In this document: piece after piece, positions 32,618 to 41,410 of the stretch
How positions within the stretch are numbered: the stretch's first letter is position 1
Layout of the letters: each line of letters begins with the position of its first letter
Assembly (NCBI GenBank): GCA_964610045.1
Contig: CAZSUN010000004.1
Coordinates: 1 to 64,000 of the forward strand
Source of the DNA: JACCYX01 sp964610045
GTDB lineage: Bacteria > Chloroflexota > Chloroflexia > Thermomicrobiales > UBA6265
Direction of reading: 5' to 3'
Length of the DNA: 64,000 bases
Position numbers and translations under genes: made by a program
Notes under the pieces: model-generated
The model's input: only the letters and a program-made list of their open reading frames with translations
What the model was told of the DNA's origin: nothing
Database searches by the model: none

Positions 32618-33562
32618 ATGGATTCAACCCGCCCCGCCCTGACCATTACCCCACGCGACTGGTTGCTGCTTGGCATCCTCGGTGTCGTGTGGGGTGGGTC
32701 ATACTTCTTCGCCAAGGTGGCGGTGGAGGATATCGGACCGCTGACCGTCGTCTTCGGCCGGGTGGCCCTCGCCGCCGCGATCCTGGCTGGGGCGATGCGC
32801 GTGCGGTCCATACCCTTTCCGTGCGGGCGAGCGGCATGGGAACCACTGATCGTCATGGGCGCCATCAATAGTGCCATTCCCTACACCCTCATCTTCTGGG
32901 GCGAGACCCGGATCTCCAGCGGCCTGGCCGCCATCCTCACCGCGCTGGTCCCGATGTTCACGGTGATCGTCGCCCATTTCGGCACCACGGACGAGCGTCT
33001 CACCCCAGCGAAACTCGCCGGGATCGCCCTCGGTATCTCCGGCGTGATCGTGATCCTTGGCGAGGATGTGAGCGACCTCAGTGGGAGCCTGATCGCCAAA
33101 CTGGCCGTCATCGCCGCTGCGATCTCGTATGCCTTTTCGGGCGTCTACGGGCGCCGGTTGAAGGGCACGCCCCCGGTCGTGCTTGCCTGGGGCCAGATGA
33201 CCGCCGCCTCGGTGATGCTTTTGCCCCTGGTGGTGTTCATCGATCGCCCGTGGGAGACCGCCGCCTGGCATCTCGACGCGGTGCTCTCGGTGATCGCGCT
33301 GGCCGTGTTCTCCACCGCCCTCGCCTACATGCTCTTCTTCCGGCTGCTGGCGAACATCGGGGCCACCAACACCTCGCTGGTCACCTTCCTGATCCCGATC
33401 AGCTCACTCCTGCTCGGGTACCTCTTCCTGGATGAAACGTTCGGCCTGGTCCAGGTCGCCGGCATGCTCCTGATCGCCGCCGGCATGGCCACCATCGACG
33501 GCCGCCTCCTGCACCGCTTCCCCTCGCGCACCCACCGCCTCGCCCATCACCCCGCCGACTGA
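32618..33562 (+). CDS. EamA (DMT) family transporter
   Basis: The 314-residue membrane protein has ten hydrophobic segments arranged as two EamA repeats: the first from WLLLGILGVVWGGSYFFAKVA to about residue 140, and the second from AKLAVIAAAISYAFSGVYGRRL to the end. Members of the drug/metabolite transporter family export amino acids or other small metabolites. The first-repeat WGGSYFFAK and the GVIVILGED loop are typical. It follows the small hypothetical gene by eight bases. The neighbouring MocR regulator suggests an amine or amino acid substrate, but this is inference. Confidence 0.9.
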   Translation: MDSTRPALTITPRDWLLLGILGVVWGGSYFFAKVAVEDIGPLTVVFGRVALAAAILAGAMRVRSIPFPCGRAAWEPLIVMGAINSAIPYTLIFWGETRISSGLAAILTALVPMFTVIVAHFGTTDERLTPAKLAGIALGISGVIVILGEDVSDLSGSLIAKLAVIAAAISYAFSGVYGRRLKGTPPVVLAWGQMTAASVMLLPLVVFIDRPWETAAWHLDAVLSVIALAVFSTALAYMLFFRLLANIGATNTSLVTFLIPISSLLLGYLFLDETFGLVQVAGMLLIAAGMATIDGRLLHRFPSRTHRLAHHPAD

Positions 33563-33724
33563 TTCCACGTCCTGCCTGGGCAGAATCCGGTAGGGCTGCG
33601 GACCTTGTGTCCGCCCGGTGTGGCAGACCACACAAGGTTCGCGCGACGACGGCGATCCAACTTGAATCACCCTGCCGACTGATTCCATCTCGGGTGATCA
33701 CCTTCCCATGCATTCAGGCCGTAC

Positions 33725-33762
33725 GGGCGGACCCCTGAGCGGAGCGAAGGGTCGTCCGTCCC
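33725..33762. repeat. hairpin-forming intergenic repeat, family 1
   Basis: GGGCGGAC and GTCCGTCC form arms around CCCTGAGCGGAGCGAAGGGTC. It lies between convergent genes together with a short text (33644-33659) whose complement recurs near 61590. Confidence 0.5.
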
Positions 33763-33794
33763 ACCTGGTCCGTTACGGGATGGAGTCGCTTCAC

Positions 33795-35225
33795 TCAACC
33801 CGCCAGCGCGTCTGCCAGCATCGCGGCGCTCTCACTGTCGCAGGCAGTGGCGATCACAATCCCGGCGGCGTCCGGCCAGCCTGTCTCCAATGCCTGGCGG
33901 GTCGTGACGGCCTGGGCTCGCACGATGCTTGTGCGCAGGGAACGCTGCACCGAAGCTCCCGCTGTTCCCGCCGTCTCGCAGGCGAGATTTCGCGTCGCCC
34001 ACGCGCCCGCGATCTCCCCGGCGGCCGCCTGGACCAATGCAATCCCGGTCAGCGTCTCGGCTCGCAGTGCGGCATCGCGGATCGACCCAGCCTGTTGCAG
34101 CGCATCGGCGACCCCGGCCGGATCGATGTCCACCCCACTCCGCCGTTTCCCGCGCCGTGGCGGTTCGGGAACGTCATGCTCCAGGGCCACCATGAATCTG
34201 CCGGCGATCGGCGTGGCGATCCAGACTGGCGCGACCACGGTTGCCTGCGCCTCGGCCAGCGTCGATCGGGCGGCGTCGTTGTCCCCGGCTGCCGCCAGTG
34301 CGAACCCGGCGGCACACAGCGCGTCGTACCGTCCGGCCACATCGCCGATGCCGTGTGCGAACCGGATCGCGATGGCGGCATCGCCCCGCTCCACCAGGGC
34401 GTCGACCATTCCTTCCCGCGCTCGCCGTTGATACGGGTGCGCCGCATCGTCCCCGGTCGCCGCGATCGCCGCATCGGTTTCTCCCACAAGCGCCAGGGCG
34501 CGGGCGAGGTCCGGCCAGTATTGGGCGCGGATCCAGCGGCTTGAGTGCAAGGTCGCGATCGACTCGCGCAGTTCGTTCACAGCCTCCCGGGCAAGATCGG
34601 CCTGCCCGGCAGCGACCAGCGCCTCGATCAGTTCCCGCCATGCTTCGGGCACATCCTGCCCGAACCGCTGCCCGGTGATCGCGTCTTTCGCGTCGTCGAG
34701 CCGTCCGGTCGTCGAGACATCGCCGACCATCGCCTGGAGTTCCGCATCGCCCCACAGCCGGGTCCGGGTTGACGTTCCGGTCCTGATCCACGGTGCGAGC
34801 GCCGGGCAGCGATCGATCAACGCCTTCGCCGCGGACGGCGCGATGGCGGCTGGCCGTGGCACGTCGGGCGGGATCCGCAGGGTCGTCAGGGCGTGGACCG
34901 TCCGTTCGAGCGACGCGTCGTCGTCACGATCGGTGAAATGCCAGGCCAGCAGCAGCAATCGCGCCACCGCCTGGTCGGGATCCCCGACTGTCGCCAGCCA
35001 GATCGCCGCGTCGGGATCCCCACGTTCGGCGAACCTGAGCGGCGATTCCCGCGCGAGGCGTTCCACTTCGGCAGCGTGGGCACCGGCGCTGTCGGCCAGC
35101 GCCTGCACGTCCTTCCGGGCGATCGCCTCCAGGATCGCGAACCGCGCCTCACGCAGCGGTTGGCACGCTGGAAGATCGTCGTCCAGGGTCCGCAGGAATG
35201 CGGGAAGAACGTCTGTGTCCGGCAT
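33795..35225 (-). CDS. helical-repeat (TPR-like) hypothetical protein
   Basis: The 476-residue protein is almost entirely helical, with repeating Ala-rich helix pairs such as AGQADLAREAVNELRESIA, ALALVGETDAAIAATGDD and ALVERGDAAIAIRFAHGIGD, each about 33-36 residues, which suggests a TPR/HEAT-like solenoid. No signal peptide or catalytic motif is seen, and no named family is recognised. The ribosome site is weak. It may be a protein-interaction scaffold. It is flanked by a phosphotransferase-like gene upstream on the same strand, about 200 bases away. Confidence 0.65.
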   Translation of the reverse strand: MPDTDVLPAFLRTLDDDLPACQPLREARFAILEAIARKDVQALADSAGAHAAEVERLARESPLRFAERGDPDAAIWLATVGDPDQAVARLLLLAWHFTDRDDDASLERTVHALTTLRIPPDVPRPAAIAPSAAKALIDRCPALAPWIRTGTSTRTRLWGDAELQAMVGDVSTTGRLDDAKDAITGQRFGQDVPEAWRELIEALVAAGQADLAREAVNELRESIATLHSSRWIRAQYWPDLARALALVGETDAAIAATGDDAAHPYQRRAREGMVDALVERGDAAIAIRFAHGIGDVAGRYDALCAAGFALAAAGDNDAARSTLAEAQATVVAPVWIATPIAGRFMVALEHDVPEPPRRGKRRSGVDIDPAGVADALQQAGSIRDAALRAETLTGIALVQAAAGEIAGAWATRNLACETAGTAGASVQRSLRTSIVRAQAVTTRQALETGWPDAAGIVIATACDSESAAMLADALAG

Positions 35226-35424
35226 CGATCATCCGTCCCTGTTCACGTCTGGCTGTTGCCAGGTCACATTGCGGTGCACACCATGCCCCTGTGCTCTCCA
35301 GCGATTGTGAAGGTTGCGCCATCGTCGGTCGTTTGTCGGGGCAGCCCAGGAGCGTTAGCGACGTGTAGCTTCCCGGCTTCCCGTGCCAACCATGTTGTGT
35401 TGTGCTTGAGTGCGGGCCAAGAGC

Positions 35425-36477
35425 CTACCGGCGAAACGCCTTTCGTGTTGCTTCGGCAGTGTCGTGCAGGTAGCCGGGATCGACAAATGCCAGCGCGTCT
35501 TCGTCTTTCCCTTCCAGGATGTTGCGCCGGACGATGAAGCCCGCCAGGAACAGCGGCCGGATCGACATCACCCCCTCCAGCCTGTCGAATTCCTCATCGG
35601 TCAGGTCGATGTGCTGGCGGTAGCCGTTCACGGCCGCCTCGATCAGGGCCGGATCCCGCCAGGTTCCCCACATCAGCCAGGCGAAATCGGACAGCCGCGG
35701 TCCACGCCCAGCCGACATCCAGTTGATGCCGACCGGTCCGTGATCGGTCAGGAGCGCGTGATCGGGATTGTGGAGCAGGTTGCCATGGACCAGGGCCTCT
35801 GGCAGGCCATCCCCATCGTCGGCCGCCAGCACCAGGTCGCGCAGGTCCTCGAATCGCTCGCGATCGGACGTGGGGACCTTCGTGTCGACCGCGTCGAGGA
35901 ACGCGAGTGCCGCCATCAGGTCCTGGCGTGGGCTCCCCTCATGGGTCGGGTCTTCACCGCTTGCTCCTCCGGGACGGCTCACGGACTCGTCGAGCGGCAG
36001 GGCATGGAGTCGCCCGAGCAGGTCACCCATCATCCCGAGCTTCTGGCTGACATCCGGAAACGGTGTGCTCTCGACGTACCGGGTCACGAGCACCGTGCTG
36101 CCGTCGAAGTCCGAGACCGCGTCGTCGTTGGCGAGACGCTCAGCAGGGAAGTCGTGTCGCTCCAGGAATCGCAGGATGGCGGCATCACCTTCGACGCCAG
36201 ACTGCGGGCGTGCGGGTGGGAACGCGCGCGCGATCCACGGCTCGCCGTCGGCCCGGTCGATGCGGAAAACGTACGTTTTGTGCTGGCTGATCCTGGTGGC
36301 CGCCACGGCGTCGATGCGGTAGCGATCCCGGATGTGCGCGAGCAGGTGGTTAGCGGACGGCTCGTGGATCATCCGGTCGTCGAGACCCTCGAGTTCCGTG
36401 AGTGCCTCGGTATAGCGTTGCCCGGTTGACGCAGCGTGACGCCGCACAACCTTCTTGAAACTCCCGTGCCTGGTCAT
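35425..36477 (-). CDS. APH-fold protein with altered catalytic residues
   Basis: The 350-residue protein has the aminoglycoside/choline kinase fold. An N-terminal SFKKVVRRHAASTGQRYTEA helix pair resembles a short module found ahead of some bacterial proteins. The kinase N-lobe follows (YVFRIDRADGEPWIARAF with the ATP-binding Lys apparently replaced). The catalytic loop reads ALVHGNLLHNP instead of HGDxxxxN, and the metal-binding site reads VGINWMSAG instead of a V-I-D-W/F-x type. Both catalytic Asp positions are therefore Asn, so it is probably a pseudokinase or binding protein. GGAGG precedes the ATG at 36477. Confidence 0.75.
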   Translation of the reverse strand: MTRHGSFKKVVRRHAASTGQRYTEALTELEGLDDRMIHEPSANHLLAHIRDRYRIDAVAATRISQHKTYVFRIDRADGEPWIARAFPPARPQSGVEGDAAILRFLERHDFPAERLANDDAVSDFDGSTVLVTRYVESTPFPDVSQKLGMMGDLLGRLHALPLDESVSRPGGASGEDPTHEGSPRQDLMAALAFLDAVDTKVPTSDRERFEDLRDLVLAADDGDGLPEALVHGNLLHNPDHALLTDHGPVGINWMSAGRGPRLSDFAWLMWGTWRDPALIEAAVNGYRQHIDLTDEEFDRLEGVMSIRPLFLAGFIVRRNILEGKDEDALAFVDPGYLHDTAEATRKAFRR

Positions 36478-37001
36478 GAACAAGCCTCCTCGATACACCT
36501 TCGTCCCCCAGCGACGCGGTGTTTGGAAGATGGCCTGCGATGACGATGTCCGGGAGGGCGGATTCCCCTTCGCCCATGGAACCCCGGCTGGGGTGGATGT
36601 CCCACGGCTCGGCGACCGGTTGGCGCCGTCACGCCATTCTCCCCGCCANNNNNNNNNNNNNNNNNNNNNNNNNNNNNNNNNNNNNNNNNNNNNNNNNNNN
36701 NNNNNNNNNNNNNNNNNNNNNNNNNNNNNNNNNNNNNNNNNNNNNNNNTGGATGTCCCACGGCTCGGCGACCGGTTGGCGCCGTCACGCCATTCTCCCCG
36801 CCACCTCACCCCAGGTCAATCACCCCAACCTCGTCACCTGCCCGGCCCGCAGGGCTGCCGATCGCGTGTCGCGGCCATTGAACTTCGGCGTGCGTACCAA
36901 CTGTCCCCGTGGTCTTGCGAGGTCACCACTACCAGTGCCCTCGTGGAGAAGGCGCGGCTACCCAAACGCCACGTCCCAGCCGATGCCGGGGACGGGACGG
37001 G
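36478..37001. other. gap-containing intergenic region
   Basis: Apart from the 100-N gap (36649-36748) and the duplicated 55-base contig ends around it, I see no gene here. Open frames that cross the gap are artefacts. Confidence 0.7.
36594..36803. other. assembly gap with identical 55-base flanks
   Basis: The 55 bases before the N run (36594-36648) are identical to the 55 after it (36749-36803). Two contigs sharing a 55-base end, probably an assembler k-mer, were scaffolded but not merged. The true sequence is most simply continuous, with the N run and one copy removed. Confidence 0.85.
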
Positions 37002-37349
37002 TTAGCGATCGATCAGGGCCGCGACGACATCCTGCACCCGGTGCAGGGTCGCATCATTGACCGCTCCGCGGCGATCGATGAACCGGTCGATGCTCTGGGA
37101 TTTCTCCTGGTCGCACATGATGAACGACGTTTTGATCAACCCGCCTTCGGGTGGTGAAACCGGGATGTGATAGGCCAGTCCGCGGTCCGTACCGGTGATC
37201 GGCACCACGATATGCAGACCGTTGGGAAGCAGGTTGAACCGGTCATGCGAGATGACGAGGGCCGGCCGGATGCCCGCCTGCTCGCGCCCGACCTGCGGGT
37301 TGAAATTGATGTTCCACACCTCACCCGCCCTGGGTTCGTTGCCGGCCAA
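37002..37349 (-). CDS. mazF: MazF/PemK-type endoribonuclease toxin
   Basis: The roughly 115-residue toxin of the MazF fold has the N-terminal RAGEVWNINFNPQVGREQAGIRPALVIS block, HIVVPITG, and a C-terminal segment with IDRRGAVNDATLHRVQDVV. MazF enzymes cut mRNA at short sites. I start at TTG 37349, four bases after GGAGGAG, which gives the family's normal N-terminus; the open frame upstream is only antisense text of the antitoxin gene. It overlaps the antitoxin gene by 29 bases, a coupling usual for such pairs. A CDEKS-like region is replaced by CDQEKSQS. Confidence 0.85.
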   Translation of the reverse strand: MAGNEPRAGEVWNINFNPQVGREQAGIRPALVISHDRFNLLPNGLHIVVPITGTDRGLAYHIPVSPPEGGLIKTSFIMCDQEKSQSIDRFIDRRGAVNDATLHRVQDVVAALIDR

Positions 37350-37629
37350 GGATCTCCTCCACTTCCTCTGCGGTGTAATATGGGTCGTCATCGTCGAGCC
37401 CATCCGACGACCCACCTTCGAGGAGCCGGATTTCCTGCTGATAGTCCTGCCAGGCAACCGGATCGGCGCGAAGCTGCTCGACCGAGGATTCCACCTCACG
37501 CCAGAATTTCTCCTTCTGGTAGTGGGCGATGGCGTCCTGGATAACCTGGCCGATGGGCCGGTGCTCTTCGATGGATAGCTCGCGGAGGGTGGCGGCAAGC
37601 TCATCCTCAACACGTACGGTTGTTGCCAT
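37321..37629 (-). CDS. MazE-like antitoxin with acidic tail
   Basis: The 102-residue protein has an N-terminal ribbon-helix-helix-like DNA-binding segment (TTVRVEDELAATLRELSIEEHRPIGQVIQDA), a central helix and a strongly acidic C-terminus (DDDDPYYTAEEVEEIL) that would wrap the toxin. GGAGGGGG precedes the ATG by two to three bases. It is first in the pair with mazF. It probably represses its own promoter; ATGCATG-containing text at 37695-37705 upstream could be the operator, but I see no clear palindrome. Confidence 0.8.
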   Translation of the reverse strand: MATTVRVEDELAATLRELSIEEHRPIGQVIQDAIAHYQKEKFWREVESSVEQLRADPVAWQDYQQEIRLLEGGSSDGLDDDDPYYTAEEVEEILGRQRTQGG

Positions 37630-37780
37630 TGCCCCCTCCTCTCTATGCAACCAGAAGATCGTGGTGGAACCAGCCTGTCGATGATGCAAGTATACGTTCA
37701 TGCATGCGAAGACGTAGACATCGACATGGAGTGCGGCGTGGAGCGATGGCGGTACCTGCCATCGCTCCGTCCTGACCCGG

Positions 37781-38824
37781 CTACCCCAGCGGTGTGTCCC
37801 AGCCGATGCCGGGCACATCGGGCGGCGAGATGCAGCCATCCGGCCCGATCCCGTCCTCAACGATGATCGGGTTCGTCCGCACCAGCGATTCGTAGTAGGT
37901 GGTGTTCGGGATCGCGCAAGCGATCGCGATGTTGGCGTGACCGCCGCCGTGGACCTCCGCCCGCATGTTGAACGATTCCGCCAGGTGGGCCACCCGCATC
38001 GCCCCGGTCACGCCCCCCTTGTAATGCGTGCTCGTCCGCACCAGGTCGCAGGCGTCGTTCGCGATGAAATCGGCGATGTTGTAGTGCGCGCCGTCCGAGG
38101 TCTCGCCGGAGAGCAGGGCGATGCCGACCTTGTCGTGCAGCCGCCGGTAGGCCTCGATGTTGAACTCGCGCATCGGCTCCTCGTACCAGAGGAACCCGGC
38201 CTCGTGCAGCGCCCGCCCGACGTAGATCGCGTCCAGCAGGTCGAACCCGGCCGAACCGTCGTACATCAGCTCGATGTCCGGCCCAACGTGCGCCCGCAGC
38301 GCCTGGCCCAGCTTCGCATCCGCCTTCGGGTCGCCCCAGGCGTGCAGCTTGATCGCCCGGAATCCGGCATCCAGGCACTGGTCGGCGATCTCGAGGAACT
38401 CCTCGATCGTGCTGTAGGTGACCGTGCTGGCGTAGGCCGGAATCCGGTCGCGGGCGCCGCCGAGCACCTTGTAGAGCGGCAGGTTGGCGACCTTCGCGGT
38501 CAGATCCCACAGGGCGATGTCGATCAGGCCGAGCCCGTACAAGGGGATTTCCTCGATCCGGTCCAATTCCCAGACGCGCGTCCAGAGCGCTTCCTTCAGC
38601 AGCGGATCATGCCCGATCAGGTCGTCCCTGATCCTCCGGTTGATGATGTCCTGCATCACCGCGCCGTGCGAGCCGTGGGCAACCCCGGTGATCCCCTCGT
38701 CGGTCTCGACCGTGACAGTGAGGGTGTCGTTCTCCGTCCCTGATCCCGGTAGCCCCTTGCGCCAGACGAATTGGTGCTCGACCGGCACGATCCGCGTCTC
38801 GACCTTGATATCCGTGATCTTCAT
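37781..38824 (-). CDS. enolase-superfamily acid-sugar dehydratase (mandelate racemase group)
   Basis: The 347-residue barrel enzyme has the capping N-domain (ITGVAHGSHGAVMQD), then K-x-H (IKLHAW, where many relatives have K-x-K), metal ligands in MYDGSAGFD, WYEEPM and SGETSDG, and the His base in EVHGGGHANIA. It should dehydrate or epimerise a sugar acid. AGACG/GGGGAG lies before the ATG. It is the last gene of a sugar-uptake and hydrolysis cluster, so it probably handles an oxidised form of the sugar released by the upstream glycoside hydrolase. Confidence 0.88.
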   Translation of the reverse strand: MKITDIKVETRIVPVEHQFVWRKGLPGSGTENDTLTVTVETDEGITGVAHGSHGAVMQDIINRRIRDDLIGHDPLLKEALWTRVWELDRIEEIPLYGLGLIDIALWDLTAKVANLPLYKVLGGARDRIPAYASTVTYSTIEEFLEIADQCLDAGFRAIKLHAWGDPKADAKLGQALRAHVGPDIELMYDGSAGFDLLDAIYVGRALHEAGFLWYEEPMREFNIEAYRRLHDKVGIALLSGETSDGAHYNIADFIANDACDLVRTSTHYKGGVTGAMRVAHLAESFNMRAEVHGGGHANIAIACAIPNTTYYESLVRTNPIIVEDGIGPDGCISPPDVPGIGWDTPLG

Positions 38825-38880
38825 TTCTCGCGTCTCCCCGCACTCCGACGTTTCCGTACGGGCCTTCCCACCTTAATCGT

Positions 38881-39013
38881 CATCCTGAGGCGAAGCCGAA
38901 GGATCCCCGCGCGAAGCGCAATCGACCGGAGGTCGATGCCGAGATGGTAGGCGATGCGTCCGATTGTGTCGGACCGGCTTCGCCGGGGGACCCTTCGCTA
39001 CGCTCAGGGTGAC
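38881..39013. repeat. dispersed CTGAG-GAAGG intergenic repeats
   Basis: Two oppositely oriented copies, ATCCTGAGGCGAAGCCGAAG (38882-38901) and ACCCTTCGCTACGCTCAGGG (38990-39009), flank an intergenic stretch. Similar words occur at 33735-33752, 47471-47490 and 55327-55348. They can pair with each other and may end transcription between the hydrolase and dehydratase genes. Confidence 0.45.
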
Positions 39014-39054
39014 GTCATGGTTGGTTGGCGTCCGAAACTACAGTCACGTCAGTC

Positions 39055-41052
39055 TCACCCTACCACCAGGATCTCGTGAATCCGTACCGCCGGAATCATC
39101 ACCGACAACACGCCGTTCGCCCACGTCCACGGCACGGGATCGGCCGATGGCTCCAGCGTCACCGCGCGTGGCGCCTCCGGCGTGCGGATCGAGACCCGCA
39201 CCCGATCGATCGGCGGCAGGTCGTCGAACTGCACGCGCCGCGGCGACAGCGTCTCCCCCGCCCCGCGATTGATCAGGTTCACCGCCAGCTGTCCGTGCTG
39301 GGTCCGCGTCACGACTTCCAGCGATGGTGGGCCGTCGACCTCCACTTCCCACTCGATCCCCAGCCGGTCCACCAGGTTGCCGATGTACTGGCGCAGCAGC
39401 GGCATGTGTCCCTTGTGGTAGTCGCGGAAGATGTTGCCGTGAATGCTCGTCACCGACCCGTCGCCGAGCTGATTGTGAACGACAACCGCCTGGTCCGTCG
39501 TGTCCTTCGCCGCTTCCTGCTGTGTCATCAGCAAGGTCCAGGTCTCGACGCCGTCACCGGGCGCAACCGCCTGCCACGGACCGGTCACACCGACTGCCCG
39601 TTGGTCGACCGGCAAGTACGACCAGGCATCGATCGGATCGCCGGTGGCTACGGCGCCGGTCCACTCGGGGAAGTCGGCCGCGGCTGTCACACCGGAGATC
39701 ACCAGGTGTCCACCATCGCGCACGAACCGGTCCAGCACCGCCGCCGACTCCGGGGACACCTGCGACCGCTCCGGCAGCACGATCAACCGGTAGCGGTCGA
39801 TATGCCGCTGGAGGGCATCCTCGGTCAGCACGTCGGTCGAGATGCCGAGTTCGAGCAGCGCGTGCAGCGCCCCCTCGATCGGGAGGCTGACGTCGCCCTG
39901 CGTGTAGGTGCCCTCGACCTTCGCGTAGTAGTCGGACCACGGGTGCAGCACCGCCGCCTGCGAGCGCGATTCGCTCTTGAAGCAGGTCGCCTGCCGCGCC
40001 CTACAGAATCGTGCAACCTCTCCCAGGGTGTCCTGGTGCCAGTCCGTGAGGTGACCAGAGCGTTGCGGGGTGTCGTAAATCATTACCGCGCCGCCGAGCG
40101 CCACGCACTCGGCTACTTCCTGCGCCAGTTGGGTTGCGGATTTCATGATCCAGGGCGATTCGTCGAAGTGCTCGCCGGACTTCGTGAATCCCCATGCCAT
40201 CAGGTCCCACGAGATGTCCCGTGAATCGAGCAGCCGCCCCTCGACGGCCGCCCGGTCCGCGCCCCAGCGGGAGTCGAAGTCGCCGCTGAGATAATCCACC
40301 GGCGCCGCAATCGGCTCCGGCTGCCGCATCGTGTACATCCAGTTGCTGGCAACCAGGCACTCCGGTTTCCGCGCGTGAACGGCGTCGGTGTAGTCGGTGA
40401 CGTGCTCGACGAACAGGTCCCGGTGAAAATCGAGCCATTCCCGCCAGTGCGGATCGCCCGGCTTCTTCGGGATATCCGTAAATCCGGTCCGATTGGTGAA
40501 CTCGACCTGGCAGGCCTCCCGCCAGTCGGGTTTCGACGCCCAGTTCTCGCCGTCCACCCAGAAGCCGTCGATGTCATATTCGTCGATCAGCTCCAGCAAC
40601 TGCGGGATCATGTATTCGTGGGTGTACCCACTGAGGCGGCTGGTCGAGATCGCCCACGGCATCTCGCGGTGGTCCGGATTTCCATCCTCGTCCAGCCGCG
40701 CCCACTCCGGGTGATGGTCGATCGCCTGCGTATCCCAGACGCCCGAATAATGCATCCCCAGCGGGATGCCGAGCTGGCGCGTGGCCTCGCGGTGCATGCG
40801 CAGCGCGTCCTGCACGATCCCCGCCGCCGGGTAGCCGACCTTCGTCGGCCAGCTGGTCAACCCCTCGTGCCCCTTGCAGTCGCACTGGATCCAGTCGGGC
40901 TGAACCCGCGCCAGCCGCTCCACCAGGTGCTCGACCGAAACCTCCCGCCCGAGCTCCGTATCGCTCTCATTGGCGTGCAGGTCGTAGTGAATCCCGAAAA
41001 ACGCGTCATCGTGCCATCGTTTCGGTGATGCGCCGTTCGCATCGTTTGTCAT
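39055..41052 (-). CDS. putative glycoside hydrolase (GHL6/fucosidase-like barrel with GATase-like domain)
   Basis: The 665-residue cytosolic protein begins with a TIM barrel (about residues 1-350) of the hypothetical-glycosyl-hydrolase-6/alpha-L-fucosidase type: FFGIHYDLHANESDTELG, WIQCDCKGHEG, GMHYSGVWD and IDGFWVDGENW, the last with a likely catalytic Asp. The next domain (about 370-520; VLPERSQVSPESAAVLDRFVRDGGHLVISG) is a beta-galactosidase trimerisation/GATase-like fold, and a beta-sandwich closes the protein. It lacks a signal peptide, so it acts on imported oligosaccharide. GGGAG precedes the ATG at 41052. Substrate unknown; fucosides or galactosides are candidates. Confidence 0.75.
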   Translation of the reverse strand: MTNDANGASPKRWHDDAFFGIHYDLHANESDTELGREVSVEHLVERLARVQPDWIQCDCKGHEGLTSWPTKVGYPAAGIVQDALRMHREATRQLGIPLGMHYSGVWDTQAIDHHPEWARLDEDGNPDHREMPWAISTSRLSGYTHEYMIPQLLELIDEYDIDGFWVDGENWASKPDWREACQVEFTNRTGFTDIPKKPGDPHWREWLDFHRDLFVEHVTDYTDAVHARKPECLVASNWMYTMRQPEPIAAPVDYLSGDFDSRWGADRAAVEGRLLDSRDISWDLMAWGFTKSGEHFDESPWIMKSATQLAQEVAECVALGGAVMIYDTPQRSGHLTDWHQDTLGEVARFCRARQATCFKSESRSQAAVLHPWSDYYAKVEGTYTQGDVSLPIEGALHALLELGISTDVLTEDALQRHIDRYRLIVLPERSQVSPESAAVLDRFVRDGGHLVISGVTAAADFPEWTGAVATGDPIDAWSYLPVDQRAVGVTGPWQAVAPGDGVETWTLLMTQQEAAKDTTDQAVVVHNQLGDGSVTSIHGNIFRDYHKGHMPLLRQYIGNLVDRLGIEWEVEVDGPPSLEVVTRTQHGQLAVNLINRGAGETLSPRRVQFDDLPPIDRVRVSIRTPEAPRAVTLEPSADPVPWTWANGVLSVMIPAVRIHEILVVG

Positions 41053-41093
41053 GGTTCCCAAATCTCCCGGACGGACCGGCCGCCCACGCCGTT

Positions 41094-41123
41094 CGTTTGT
41101 ACGGACCGACCCCGTGTCGGTCC
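41094..41123. repeat. 30-base intergenic repeat, family 2
   Basis: CGTTTGTACGG is followed by a GACCGAC/GTCGGTC-type hairpin. It belongs with the copies at 22727-22756 and 42450-42479, and with the inverted one at 41362-41391. Confidence 0.6.
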
Positions 41124-41250
41124 GTTTTCAATCGCCTCACGTCACGTTGGGTGAATACTGTGTGGTCCGCGGTGATTGCCTCGGTCATCCCGTAGGGGCC
41201 GATCGGCTCGACGGCCGCTGGCCGGAGGGTCTGTCGGCCCGGTGGATCGC

Positions 41251-41286
41251 GGGTGGACAGACCCTCGTTCCTCGGGCCGTCCACCC
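41251..41286. repeat. hairpin-forming intergenic repeat, family 1
   Basis: GGGTGGAC and GTCCACCC form perfect eight-base arms. Its complement closely matches 55227-55263. A neighbouring GAGGGTCTGTC (41225-41235) also pairs with GACAGACCCTC inside the element, so two alternative hairpins exist. Confidence 0.6.
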
Positions 41287-41361
41287 CTACGTTGGTCGAG
41301 GGTGTTGAATCATCTCCACACTCCTCACGCCTTCACGGCGCCCGACGTCACGGTCTGCATC

Positions 41362-41391
41362 GGGCCGACACGGGGTCGGCCCCTACAAACG
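41362..41391. repeat. 30-base intergenic repeat, family 2, inverted copy
   Basis: The complement reads CGTTTGTAGGGG then CCGACCCC and GTCGGCCC. It faces the copy at 41094-41123, so the intergenic region between the permease and hydrolase genes is bounded by inverted copies. Confidence 0.6.
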
Positions 41392-41410
41392 ACCGGACGA
41401 GCGGCACCCG

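Noticed and set aside
36594..36803. Biological direct repeat around the second gap
   Set aside because: The exact 55-base identity touching both gap edges fits overlapping contig ends better.
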